Below are positions 22,601-33,645 of a DNA stretch of 64,000 nt, in pieces. The stretch is taken from contig JAIVFJ010000020.1 in the NCBI GenBank assembly GCA_025765615.1, forward strand, positions 186,001-250,000, read 5' to 3'. Source of the DNA: Zopfochytrium polystomum (lineage: Eukaryota; Chytridiomycota; Chytridiomycetes; Chytridiales; Chytridiaceae). The notes under the pieces were generated by a model. That model was not told the DNA's origin and made no database searches. It saw only the letters and a list, made by a program, of their open reading frames with translations. Position 1 is the first letter of the stretch; each line of letters begins with the position of its first letter. Made by a program: the position numbers and the translations under genes.

Positions 22601-24925
22601 ACCAGTTGCCAATGTTTTTCACCATGGTGTCCACGTGCGGGCAGTGGGACAGCATCAGTGTGTAAACGACCAAGCAGTGTGGTGTTTGGTCTGGAAGTGG
22701 AGTGGATAGGCGAAGCTTTCAATTTCCCAACATCACATGTCACGCAGGGAATGTCATGAATGAGGAAAAATGAATGACCAACTTTATTCAGATTTGACCA
22801 AGTACGCTTCAAAGAAGATAAAGACAGGTGACCAAATTTCTTGTGAAGAGCTCGGACTGCTTCAATGTTCTGAGGGTTTGGTAAAGGGTCTGGGTCAGTT
22901 TGACTTAAAGTTGGAGTTGCAGTTTGCAAAGGAGCAGTTTGCTGTTGCGACTCACCTGGGGCGTCCCCCGAAGGAGTCGGCGCGTCCCTTCCAAGTTCTG
23001 CCCTGTCGAGACCAGTATGTCCCGTCAGAAGAGAAGGGTCCACAACATAAACATTTCCTGTGTCCCTGTGAGCAATGGTAAAGTCTGAACCATGTACCCG
23101 AGGGTGCAATAGGGCTGTGTCTGCTGTGAAAGTCACGTTGTGACCTGTCTGCCGCACGATTTGCTGAACTGAGAGTAGAGTGTCTGAGAACTCTGGCACA
23201 TAGAGCGAGTTCCTCATGATGAGAGCTCTTCCGTTAACTGAACAGGGTGAAGTCGCCCACTCCAGTGGCAGTTGTAAAGCCGTCAGCTGTTTTGATCTGC
23301 TGGGAGGTGGGCCGCAAGTTTGTGAAGTGCTCTTCACAAGGCGACATTGTCCTGGAAGCCCCAGAGTCAAGGATGACCTGGTGTGGGTTGCTGCCAGCAA
23401 GTCTTGCCATCAGCGCAGTCTCGTAGATGCGGCGGTAGGTGACGTTGCGGTAGAGGAAACGCCCAGATTCGTACATCACTTTGTAGCCGACGTTTGAGAC
23501 AATGTTGTCAGTGATCCAGTCTGGATCCATTCTGCCGTCAAGAAGTGTAACTGTGAGTTCCACTTCAAATTCCTCCTCGACCTCAACGGCCTGGCATGTT
23601 CCAATTTCAAACTCCCGTGCCGCAAGTGCCCTTTCTACTGAAAGGAAGTCGTCTAGAGCTGATGTGTCTGCAAGGCGCGCAGCACCCTCAGTACTGAACT
23701 CCAACATTTCGACGTCTTCTGCTTCAGGAGGTGGTGGTGGAGTATCCATCCTGTAGCATTTGTGGGGAGGAGAATCCTCAGAGGCTGCGCAAGAGGCTTG
23801 GTGGTGTTCTTTAGCGGCCACCTCACGTGCAATCTTGGCAGTCTCAGTAGCTTTCTTGGAATCAGCTGGCGTGGCCTTGGCTTCTTTGGCGTGTGCAGGC
23901 TGCTTGCCCTTGGCCTTCTTTGCAGGGCGATCTGGCTCTGACTTCCCGTGAGGGAACTTGAGGCATTCCTCGCGAGAGTGTGAGACCCAGATTCCATGAA
24001 GGTCACAAGTAGGCTTGCCGTTGAGTGCCTCACCGATCTTGCGCTTCTTGGTTGCCACTGAGGTCTTTGCTGAAGCAGCTGTTTCCATCTCAGAAGTGCC
24101 GTGGTGAGCAGAGTGTCTGCTGTTCTTCTCTTTGCTTTGCTGGTACAGCGTGTGGCAGTTTGTCAACTCCTTGACGAGATCGCTGGTGTTGGCGTAGCCT
24201 GACAGCCCCTTGAGAAGATTTTGACGAACGCCAGAGAAGATTTCATGTCCAGGCAGCGTTTCCCTTGCTTTGTGGATGATGGCAGAACGCAGGATGTTTG
24301 TCACACCCCTGCAGGTGGTGGCAGTACATTTGAAATGCTTTGGCCAATCCGTGACCAGTGTGGTCAGAGTGGTGTACCACTCCTGGACTGCCGGACCAGA
24401 GTCTCTGGGTTTTGCCAAACGACTGGAAGTCGCAAGCCACTTGTCCTGCTGTGAACCAGTGTGGTCCTGCAGGGCGTACTTGTCATTGAGCCACTTGTAC
24501 CGATCAGCGCAGTTGGTGATGTTTGCTGCATTCATGGAGCGCACATCCTCGATGCGCGAGCAGGAGTCGAGGGTAGCAACCGCCTTGTCGTGTTGGGCCT
24601 CAAGCACCCTGTAGGTCTTGTGTTCTTGGCGTATACCAGTGTGGTACTTGTCAAGGGCAGCGTGGTGCAGACGGTACATCTCACTGTACGCAGCCTTGGC
24701 CTCCGCCGTTGCAGAGGATTCAGGGGGAGAACCAATACTGGGAGGAGCAGCGCCGATGCCGACCTTGGTGCAGTGCTCGTTGAACGTACCGAAGTAATCA
24801 GGCTTGAGGAAGCTGGCAACAAGATTGTATGCCATGACCGGCTTGATGACTTCTTCCACATGCAGTTCCCAAGCCTGGTAGCCGTAAGAAGAGAAGCGGA
24901 CAGCCTTGGGGGTCGAAGAAGACAT
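19663..24925 (-). pseudogene. A3 gag-pol, four frameshifts
   Basis: The start codon is at 24925. The protein order equals A2, with gag knuckle, DSGA protease, integrase, YVDD RT and RNase H all recognisable. Compared with A2 the frame is broken by net +1-nt changes near 23240 (after the protease), 22538 (integrase core), 22266 (integrase) and 21944 (integrase C-terminus). No stop from base substitution is needed to explain the breaks. Three of the four sit at runs such as CC|CG or CC|GC. The RT-RNase H part (22011-19663) is fully open. Function as a single polyprotein is lost unless these are sequencing errors. Confidence 0.88.
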
Positions 24926-25137
24926 GCTAGGTAGCGGCTTGGTGGACCAGTGGACTTGTTTAGAGCGGTAGCCCTTTCTTGTAGAGAGCCAAGAGCCCTT
25001 TGTTGCCTTAAAGTAGCTGGTGAGCCGGTGCTCACAGACAGGTTGGTCTTGTTTAGAGTCAGAAACCCTTTTCTTGTAAGAGCAGCAGGGCCCTGTTCGA
25101 GCGTACAAATGTGGCCGACGGCTTGCAGGTAGCTTTG

Positions 25138-26360
25138 TGATGAAATCCCACCCAGGACTGGAGGGACTTGGTGTGTGTGGGGATGAAGAGAGAGAGAGAG
25201 AGAGAGAGAGCAGTGATGATGGAAAAGGGAGAGGAGTGAGAGGATGGAGAGAGGAGAGAGGAGTGAGTGGGCAGAGATGGAAGAGAGAGCAAATGGAGGA
25301 AGAGAGATTGGCTTGTTTTGCACTGGATTCTGTCAAAGCAGCAAGGAGGGGATTGGATTCCTTTTTGATCTCTGTGAGAGGTTGCTGCTTTTATACTCCT
25401 GCAGGTTGGAGCCATCAGAAAACAGAGGGAGAAGTGGGCTGCACAGAGCAGGCCACAGAAATGAGATAAAACAGGCTGAGCACCAACCCCCAGCCTGGGC
25501 TAAGTACCCATTCAGGGCTGAGTACCACCCAGGGCTGGGCATCACTCAGGGCTGAGCACCAGCCAGGGCTAAGTACCAGCCTGGGCTGAGCACCACCCAG
25601 GGCTGAGTACCAGCCTGGGCTGTGCACCACCTAGGGCTAAGTACCAGCCAGGGCTGAGTACCACCTTGGGCTGAGCACTTTGTCTGGGCTGAGTACCACC
25701 AGGAACCAATTTACAGCTTGTTTGAGAAACAGTTGCTTGTAAATTGGTTTGGTTGTTTCCAAATCAGGAAGCTTGTTTGGGAAACAAGCCGCTTTTTTCC
25801 TTGTTTTTAGAAATCCAATGATTGGTGCAATCTCTGGTGAGCTCAGTTTTTATCTCACTTTTAGAAATGCAGTGATTGGTGCAATCCCTGATTCCTAAAT
25901 GCCTGTTGCATTGCTCAGATTGCACAGCACAGCAGGAAAGCTGGAATTCCAGATCAGGAAGCGGAATTCCGGTGCAGAGAGAGGAATTCCAGATCAGGAA
26001 GCGGAATTCCGATGCAAAAGGGCGGAATTCCGGTGCAGAGAGCGGAATTCCGGAGCCTGGGGCAGTGGTACACTGCTTCTGCATGCTTGCTGTGCTGTGT
26101 TACATGTGCAGAGTGCGTAGTTTGCGCGTTTTTGTGCATGTTCTAATTGCATTGTTCCTACCGGTAGGATGAACAAAGCTAGAACAACAGCCGCCTTTGC
26201 CTATCTCTTTTTATTGAGAACAGATTAGCCCTTCCGAGCGCCCCATTCAAGTATTGAATCTACTGAGCCCTTCAAACACCCCATCCAATGTGATTGGATG
26301 GAGTTCTCAAAGGGATCATCAGTAACGGGCGTAGTGTACCCCGTGGGTCGAATCTCAACA
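25138..26360 (-). repeat. 5' LTR of A3
   Basis: 1223 bp, complete, TGTTGAG at 26360 to ATCA at 25138. Six GGAATTCC units. It interrupts the RT of element E at 26361. Confidence 0.93.
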
Positions 26361-27255
26361 GTCCTGATTGCTTCAGCCCGTAGAGACCCTTCAGCAGTAG
26401 CCACACTATTCCAGGGGAGATCGATACGCCAGGTGGTGGTGCCATGTAGATCGGTATGTCTAGGATCCTGTACAGGTAGGCTGAGGAGATGTCGATCATC
26501 TCCATGTCCCAGCCGTACCGGGTGCTGAGGGCAATCATCCAATGAAGTGTGTTGCCTCTAATAACTGGCGAGTAGGTGAGGGTGAAGTCGACGCCAGGCT
26601 GCTGGGTGAATCCACAAGCAACAAGTCGAGCACGGAACCGCTCAATGGTGCCGTCAGGTTTGAACTTGAGGTTGTAGACCCACTTGCAGCTGACGATGTT
26701 GGTGTCAGGCGGAGCTGCTGACTCCACAAAGACTCACATCTTGCGAAGCATATCCAGCTCGTACTCTTCGGCCTCCTTCCACTGCTCTGCATGAGGCGAT
26801 GCCATGGCCTCCTCGTGCGTCAGTGGATCCTTGTATGTGTCTGGGGATACTTTGACTGAGTTGGAGTTGACGTTGAAGGCGTAAAGGAGTCTGTCTTCAT
26901 CGTCAGCATCAGACTCGTAGATTGACTGGATATCGTTATCGTCCAAGTCCTCGTCAAGCTCACACACAAACAGCACATCTTGCACAACAGGAGCACTGTC
27001 AGCAGGTAGCACTTCGCCTGATGCGGCGGGGTCCACTTCACCACTGGGCCTGTCAATACCCCTTGCGGATAGAGAACTCGAGACGTCCGGCAACGCTGGG
27101 CCCCCCCAAGCGGGGCCCTCACCATCCCGACCCGCCTGCTGATGAGCCTCTGCGCTGGACCTGGGCAAATTCTCCAGGTCGCTGGGCCAACCGCCCCTTG
27201 CGTCGCTGGGCGGAAAGGTCTCCGGGGCATCGGCAGTGGCTGGTGCTGAGGCTTC
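26361..27255 (-). pseudogene. Element E pol exon: acidic linker and N-terminal RT, cut by A3
   Basis: The frame opens at 27255 directly after a predicted splice acceptor (EASAPATADAPETFPPSD). It reads an acidic linker (FVCELDEDLDDNDIQS), then DPLTHEEAMASPHAEQWKEAEEYELDML, the usual entry to copia RT. A TGA at about 26734 interrupts the frame. It resumes with SCKWVYNLKFKPDGTIERF, RARLVACGFTQQPGVDF and LLLKGLYGLKQSG. At 26360 the A3 LTR cuts it before the YVDD box. RNase H and the 3' LTR of E are therefore lost from this window. Confidence 0.85.
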
Positions 27256-27389
27256 CTGTGTGCGATAGTGTGGGGCGACGTGAGGTGACGTTAATGGTTT
27301 TGAATTGTTTTTGGTTGTGAGGAGAAAATTTGAAAAGGGAATGGTGTAGAAAAGAAAGAATTAGTTTAGTGAAGTTTGGAGTGACTCAC
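27256..27389 (-). other. Predicted 134-nt spliceosomal intron in element E pol
   Basis: The donor is GTGAGT at 27389-27384 and the acceptor CACACAG ends at 27256. The interior is pyrimidine- and A-rich with ACTAAAC- and TTAAC-type branch candidates. 134 is not a multiple of three. The upstream exon ends in phase 0 at 27390 (HPIPPDP) and the downstream exon starts in phase 0 at 27255, so removal joins two different frames into one. Reading through instead stops after VSHSKLH, about eight codons into the intron. Confidence 0.7.
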
Positions 27390-27764
27390 CGGGTCAGGTG
27401 GAATTGGGTGTTTCCTTGGTCGTCCTGGCTTCCTCTTAGGGGGTGGCTCCTGCCCAGCAACTGCTGCTGGTTTCTTTGTTGTGCTGCGCTTCTGTTTGGG
27501 GGGTGGCTCCTGCTCGACATCTGGTGCAGGCACAGCTGTTGGTGGTGGAGGCTCTGCAGAGATGCTCACTGATGGTAGCCTCACTGGTGATGATGGCTTG
27601 CATGGGCGACCTCGCTTCTTTGGTCCTGGTGCTGGTGTGCTGCTGTGCTCCCCCTTACCCTGGCGCTGCTGTTTCTGCTGGGTTTTCTGCTGAAGTAGCT
27701 GGTGAAGGTGCTGTTCTGCATCTACAATTGATTGAACTGCTTTCTCATATGCAGGGTAATCCAA
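27390..27764 (-). pseudogene. Element E pol exon: AT-hook linker after integrase
   Basis: After DLDYPAYEKAVQSIVDAEQ and a Gln-rich stretch, the frame carries two AT-hook-like motifs, KKRGRPCKPS and KRKPGRPRKHP, separated by Pro/Lys-rich sequence. Such motifs bind the minor groove of AT-rich DNA. Their place between integrase and RT suggests a targeting tail of integrase, which is inference. At 27764 the E sequence is split by B1. The frame differs by one from the integrase piece at 39002-40476, probably because of decay near the C8 run at 39044. Confidence 0.75.
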
Positions 27765-27769
27765 GTCTG

Positions 27770-27998
27770 TGAAAGAATTTGCTATGATGGCTGATTGATG
27801 GGTTGGGCTGCTGTGGTGTACACTACTGAAGGTGGTGGTGGTGGGAGGTTGATCTTGGCTTCTGTCAGTCTTGTGTTTGTCTTTATACAAAACTGTTACA
27901 AGGACCATCACTTGCAAAATGCTGCAAGTCATCCTTGCAGAGCAGAAACTGGTCAAAGCTCCTGCACACTGCTTACACCAAAAGACCCAAAACTAACA
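27770..27998 (-). repeat. 3' LTR of B1 (229 bp) with preceding purine tract
   Basis: TGTTAG at 27998 reading left to TTTCA at 27770. The purine tract TTAGGGGGGAG lies just before it (27999-28009 on the plus strand as its complement). It contains the self-complementary segment GTAACAGTTTTGTATAAAG. Confidence 0.93.
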
Positions 27999-28009
27999 CT
28001 CCCCCCTAA

Positions 28010-29824
28010 GCTGTGGGCAGGAGCAAAGGCTGGCACGGAGGAAAACCTTAAGCCATAGTCAACTTAAGGAAACCGTACACCAGAAAAAGAAGAATCACAA
28101 ACAGGTATGACTGGCCATCGGATGGCAGAACAGAAAGGACAGACCACACTAACAAAAATGGATGGGGGCACATATTGAACTTCAGAGGTAAAAGAAATGA
28201 GTCAAAGTAATTAAAAAGAACAAAGAAGAAAACAGCTTCACAGATCAGAAAAAATGAATCAGAGGTAAGAAAACCAATCCAACTCAGATGGTATTCACTG
28301 AGAGCAGCTGAGAGAGATTTCGTCATATAGTCTGCAGGCTGTTCTCCTCCAGCAATCCATTCAAGCCGTACAACCTTTTGTTCCACGAGTTCTCGAATGT
28401 AATGATACTTTACAATGATATGCTTTGACCTATTGGTGTAAAGATCATTTGAGCTGAGGTTGATCACACCACTGTTGTCAGTTTAGATGACAAGAGGAGT
28501 TGGAGACAGAAGTTGAAGTGTTGAATAGATTTGGGATAGTGCCTTAAGTTCTTGTCCGAGTTCAGACAACATATTCAGCTTCCTGCGGCGACAGCATGAC
28601 AGTGCTGCTCCAAACAGATGTCCCACTAATAGCTGCTCCTGCAAATAGAATATAGAAGCCAAGCTGTGATTTCCCATCTGAGTGGACACCTTGGGCAGCG
28701 TTGGAGTAACTGGCTATGTTGGGATCCTTGCTTAAGGCACCAAGATGTGATACTGCTGGGGCAAGATCTGGTTGTGTGTGTGTTGCAAGGTAGTTGATGC
28801 TGTCATGGATTGCCTGGTACAGTCTCTGATTTCCAGTTGCCTTGTCCATCCTACGTGGCTGAAGATAGAGACTACTGGGAAGGGCAGTTACTGCAGTGCA
28901 GTTGTTGATAATGTTGGCATGGCACTGAAGTAACTCCTTGATATAGGCTTTCTAGTGTAAGAAGATTCCGTTATGGTGATGTTCCAGCTGCATAAAAAGG
29001 ATCGTTTTTGATTGATCCCATTTTGCAGAGTTTGTAACAAGATTAGGCAAGGCAATGGCAGAGTAAGTTCTGCCAGAATCACCAAAAACAAATATTGTTA
29101 ACTTAGCTTGCAGTGGGATGATGCGTCAGTCAATTGACAAAGAAGGATGCAGTGGTCTTCCAGAAGATTGTACTTTCCTGACAACTGTTTGATTTGGGTG
29201 GCTGTTTGTCTCGTGCACTCAGTGTTGTGGTAATGAACTGTTCCATGCAGATTGGTACATAAAATATGCTGTTGAGGTATGTGTTGCTGATATCAACTGT
29301 GTCAGTGTCCCAGTTGATTCAGGCAGCCATTTCAGTGAGTAAAAGACTATTGATTTGGAGAAAAGGTGAGTGAGTATTCTGAATATCAATGCAGTGACAC
29401 TAAGTGGGGCCCTTAGCCATGAGCCGTGCATAGAAGCACTCAATGCTGCTGTCTTCACAAAGTTTGACCTTGTAGACTTTGTTCCAGATTATGTTAACAT
29501 TGGTGGGTTGTTCAATAACTTCAAAGGCTGTCTGCACATATACAAGGGTTTTGGGTGTGCTTGTCAAACAGAGTTAGCCTGAATGCGTACACTTTGCAGA
29601 GTTGTCAGATGGTGCCGACAGCTGGTGCGGTTCTGATGGAATTTCGCCTGAAGGTAAGAAGTTTGTGGTGGATTCCAAATTTTAAAGTGCTATGTTTGTT
29701 TTGTGGTTGTAGAGAAATAGAATCTACTTGTGATGGTTTTAACTTAAGAAACTTTAGGGAAAATTAGTTCAGATTTTCTAAGATACCCTGCACACAAAAG
29801 AAAGCACAAGAGAAAACTCTGCAC
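28010..29824 (-). pseudogene. B1 RNase H and RT remnants
   Basis: RNase H pieces are clear: LAPAVSHLGALSKDPN, VMLSPQEAEYVV, then INLSSNDLYTNRSKHII, KYHYIRELVEQKVV and GGEQPADYMTKSLSAALS before the 3' LTR. They lie in different frames with stops between them (28485, 28555 and others). Upstream, 28880-29560 holds RT scraps comparable with C2 (the FEVV...KVKL and WDT..VDIS..YLN blocks) with many substitutions. No RT catalytic box is recognisable. Confidence 0.75.
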
Positions 29825-30211
29825 AGGTGAGCCTTCCGCACGATGCTGGTCTGGGCTCCCCCCAGTACCATATGAGGCGAGGCGACCACTCCCCAATACA
29901 CAGCTTGCCCTCAACGCTTTCCCCCGTGTCTCGCCTGGGCACATCAGGAGAATAACTCTCTCCTGGTTGGTACTCCTTGCGGAGTGGGCTCCCTGCTCAG
30001 GACTCCACCTCCTCTGACACAGGTCTGGCCACACTAGCCTACAAGCTGGGACTTCGGTGTTCATGGGCCTTTGGTTGATTTACATTGCCGGTCTGCCACC
30101 CTGGTCTGGCCTTCCTCAGTCATGCCTATAGTGCTCCCAGTAAGGCCCACTGGAGGTGACGTTAATTGCAGTAGCACAGAATCCAACCCATCGTGCCATC
30201 ACCTCCAACAC
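29825..30211 (-). ncRNA. Structured RNA segment between integrase and RT regions (B1 copy)
   Basis: It is homologous to 43344-43753 and 56137-56525. It keeps the outer stem GGTGATG/CGTCACC (with a G-U), inner GCACG/TGTGC, the long-range pair GGGCCTT/AAGGCCC and the tetraloop hairpin ACTCC-GCAA-GGAGT. It also has a perfect CAGGAGA/TCTCCTG hairpin and the 3' CTGGG/CCCAG hairpin. Several CpGs of B2 are TpG or CpA here. Function is unknown; see the finding on this element. Confidence 0.6.
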
Positions 30212-32440
30212 CAGAGCTGTACACTGTTATCCAATTCACTTTCGCTGTGGATTACCATGCGGTTGATACTTTTTACCAATTCCAGTTTAACTTCTTCCAA
30301 TTCTGATTGCTGACGCTGAATGCTGACTGAATGGAGGAAGTAGTTGTTTTCTGGAGTGACTCTGCTGTGGGGAATGGTTGATGCTTTGTCTGACTTTGTT
30401 GAGGCTGCAGAAAACTGAATGCAACTCCAATTCAACTTGTTCAACTGGCAAAATTCAAGTTCAAAGATGGTTCAAGGTGACTGGTGACTGAATGGAGCAA
30501 AGTGGTGATGTTGGTGTTGTTTCTGAAGCTGATCTGCAGGAATGAATAGTTGAAGGTTTCCTGAATTTTGCTGAGACTGCTGAGGTTTGAATGGTTTGAT
30601 GATATGGTAATTGTAACTGTGTGTGAGGTGGTTGATTTTTGCTTTTGTTGGTCTAGAGTGGAGAATAAAGATAGATACAAAGTTAGTGGTAGAAAGCATT
30701 TGTGAGAGTTAGTATATCCAGATGTTTCCACAGAGTTTGATTGCTTGATGATGATTTGCCTTTAGTCTCCAACTGATGTTGTGGAATTTATGCTGGTAGA
30801 AGAGTGTAAGTGCAAGCAAAGGGAACAAAGACTTAGCCTGATGTCTTCTACTCTGCCTCATTAATGAATCAGCAGAATGTTTTTGTCAAGTCTAACATCC
30901 AAGCCAAACCACAAAGTTTCTGGTCAGATTACAAAAGTTGATGGCAATCTCTGAAGCTTCCAGATCCTGGTTATGCTGCATGAATGCATGCTGGATGAAT
31001 GCATGAGGCATTCAAAGAACATAGCTGTTCTGGAGTGACTCTATTAAGAGCTGTTTGAAATCTAGAGTCAGTTAGATTTGGTTCAGCTAAGAAAGAATCT
31101 TTGATGAGAATGGAACTTCAGTAATCTTGCAAGGTTGAGCTTGTTTATAGTTTGCCCTGAAAAAGTGTTAGTGTTGAGTGTCCAATAAAAATAAACGTTG
31201 ATACTCCTCGGAATGAGCCAAAAGTTATTTCAAGGAACATTGTGTGTTGTCACAGAAGTTGGTTAGGATAATTCATCAGGGTGATGCAATCAAGGTGAGG
31301 ATTCAGGTATGGCTGTGGAATTTCCTGTGATGTGGGACCTGGTGTAGTGTGTTAGTATGTCTGTGTATAAAAGCTGAAGCAGTCAATATGTGTGAGTTGA
31401 GGTCCCTAGCCAGGGTCAAGTAAGCCCAGCAATAATAGTGTATTCCATAGTTCGAATCCTGAGTCCAGATTCATTTGGCTAAAATAGATAGAGTGTTTTC
31501 CAAGGCAGCAGCCTGGCACCAAGAAGACCATGCCAAGTTGGTGCCAATCCATGCTGAGACCACTTTGCAACTCTGCGCTGATGATCATCGTTCACTTATT
31601 CCAAGCATTATCCATCTAATTGGCAATACAGTGCCAGTGATCATCTTTCACTTATCCCTAGAATCCTCCCCCCTAAGTGGAAGATGATGTTTGATGTTGT
31701 ACTGGGCGCTGGCTTGTGCTGATGACAAATACTCCGAGTATTAAGTGGAACAGAACCCCAGTGTCAACAGTTTTCCTCCTCCTCTGCTCAAGCAGATAAT
31801 ATATGAGAGGTTTTGACCCTGTGCCAGTCACGCTTGCCTAGCAACCACTCAGACCAAAGTCATGAGGAAATTGCACAAGGTTGCCATGGTTGTGAGGGTT
31901 GGCACTTGCATAACTATTGGTCATCCCAATCACTGATATGTTTGATGGTGAGAGTTTCAGTGTGGTTGAAAACACTCTGATCTCAAAAGGTGGCCATGTC
32001 AATGATAATAGTATTAGGGAATCCAGAAATTGAACTGCCAACTCCATGGGTTGATAGACGAGGAAAACACCATATCATTAATTCCTTATTTGTTATGCCC
32101 TGTGTTGATGTTCCTGGAATGATGAATCATTACTGACAGGAGACTGCATGGCTGAATGTTGAGAGGATAAAGGCAGTTACTTTGATGCATTTCAAAAGCG
32201 AAGAGCAAAACACTTAGCAGATTGATTATTAGTTGATGGAGCTGGTTGGTTTTTGAGGACCTCTGCTGTTTGTTGTTCAATCAATATGAAGAGGCAGATA
32301 ACCAGGATAGTAATAGTTGGTGTGGTGATTTCTGGTGCAGCAGTAGCCAAGTGATTGTTGCTTGATCAGCCAGCTCGATGTGTTGCTTATCATAGTTGTT
32401 TTGTCAAACAGGTTTTGAAGAGTGAGATTAGTTTGGCTAA
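30212..32440 (-). other. B1 non-coding interior with embedded F-type LTR piece
   Basis: No frame longer than about 80 residues resembles a protein. A segment around 31690-31855 matches 54505-54660 in B2 and 50125-50262 in element F. It has a purine tract (GCAGAGGAGGAGGAAAAC in sense), then TGTTGACACTGGG starting at 31769. The palindrome AATACTC-C-GAGTATT is at 31728-31742. The rest is roughly collinear with B2 54660-56000. Confidence 0.6.
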
Positions 32441-32955
32441 ACTTGTTATCTGAGGAGCTGGGTTGCCGACAACAAGAAAAACTTTTCCTTTCCCCATATC
32501 CAAAAGGCTTTGGCCCAGTGAGCCAACAAAGTTCGAACAACTTGTTGGAAAGGGCAAATACGATGGAGAAGTTCTCCAGCTGCTGACTTTGCAAAGCTGT
32601 CGACTCGATGGTACGCTTCAGTGAATCGGGTAATGAAGGCATCTGAGGCTTCAGTTGGTTCCATTTTAATGCATTCAAAGTCGTCAATGATCTCCTTGCA
32701 AGTTCGACCAGGTGTGATTTGGGTGAGGGCTTGATAGATGTGGCGAGGAATGATTAGACAGCAATGTGCATTCTGGTTCTGTGCACCAGGAAACCAAGTT
32801 ACTTTCTCTGGTCCACAAGACGGAGGCACCAGTTGGAATCTCTGTCCTTGGAATGGTCCATCTCTGATGAGACAGGTTCCAGTGTCGCAGAGGTCTAGTG
32901 GATCAACTGCATCGTTCTGCTATGCGTTGATGTGATTGGTTGAGTCAGTAGTCAT
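32441..32955 (-). pseudogene. B1 gag remnant
   Basis: The frame reads from MTTDSTNHIN at about 32955, with an early in-frame stop, through RQRFQLVPPSCGPEKV and EIIDDFECIKMEPTEAS (homologous to C1 EIIDDFEHIKMEPAESS) to a shift near 32540. It retains about 35 codons (the PRHIYQALTQ region) that are deleted in B2. Confidence 0.8.
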
Positions 32956-33552
32956 GTTGTTTTCTCAGGACGATTATGTGTGCCAAGTTTGAAGGAATTT
33001 CGTTGGATTTTGGGTGTGTTGTGAAGGTGGTGTGCAGCAGATGAAATGTTGGTTTGTTAGCTTGGTGTGTGTCAGGTAGGGGGTGGTCGTTGTCTCCAAT
33101 TGGGGACAAAAAATCAAAATTAATGGTGAGGGTTGGAGGTAATCTGGTGACCCTGAATGGAAAAAGTGGGCGCTTATCACAAAGGAGAGTGATTTTGGGA
33201 TGCTGCTGGTGACAGTCGTGTAGTCCAGAAGCAGGCCTTTCCAAAGATAGCTTGGGATCGGCTGGGGGAGGTCTGGAAGGCGAGCAATATTGAGGTTGAA
33301 GTTGGAAAAGTGGGCGACGACTTTGGAGGCGGTGGATACGACGTAGGAGCGTCCGATCCAAGATCAGGTGGGTTCGTTGGAAAGAGGAGATCAAGAGCTT
33401 TTCGATGGTAGTAACGAAATTGCTGTACAATGTCTGTAGTGCCCGTGATCGCTCCACGAAGTTGGCAGATCTGAAAAGCGTACAACCCCTTCTACTGATT
33501 GGATTTTGTTGAAACCAAGGGGGAAGTGATTGGGATGGGTAACAGTTTTGTA
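32956..33552 (-). other. B1 5' leader and primer-binding site
   Basis: A roughly 600-nt untranslated leader, near-identical to 52683-53281 of B2. Directly after the LTR (reading left from 33552) is TACAAAACTGTTAC, the exact reverse complement of GTAACAGTTTTGTA inside the LTR. Confidence 0.75.
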
Positions 33553-33616
33553 TGAAAGAATTTGCTATGATGGCTGATTGATGGGTTGGGCTGCTGTGGT
33601 GTACACTACTGAAGGT
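33553..33616 (-). repeat. B1 5' LTR, inner part (continues at 38837-39001)
   Basis: The 5' LTR of B1 is interrupted by the gypsy element. The two pieces join without loss when one copy of the aaggt duplication is removed, and together equal the 3' LTR. Confidence 0.92.
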
Positions 33617-33645
33617 TGTTATGAATCACCCTCTGGAAACCTCTG

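Larger units (their letters stand above)
18510..26360 (-). mobile_element. A3: inverted family-A element, 3' LTR truncated
   Basis: 5' LTR 25138-26360, internal region 19499-25137, 3' LTR 18510-19498, all on the minus strand. The 3' LTR lacks its terminal part (about 170 bp beyond GCAAAACAAGCC), where it abuts A2. With A2 it makes an inverted repeat of about 8 kb arms and no spacer. Flank 26361-26365 (gtcct) has no partner at the other end. Confidence 0.92.

Noticed and set aside
31403..31480. tRNA-like GTTCGAATCC near 31450 in B1
   Set aside because: The flanking bases do not pair to make a T stem and no A box precedes it.
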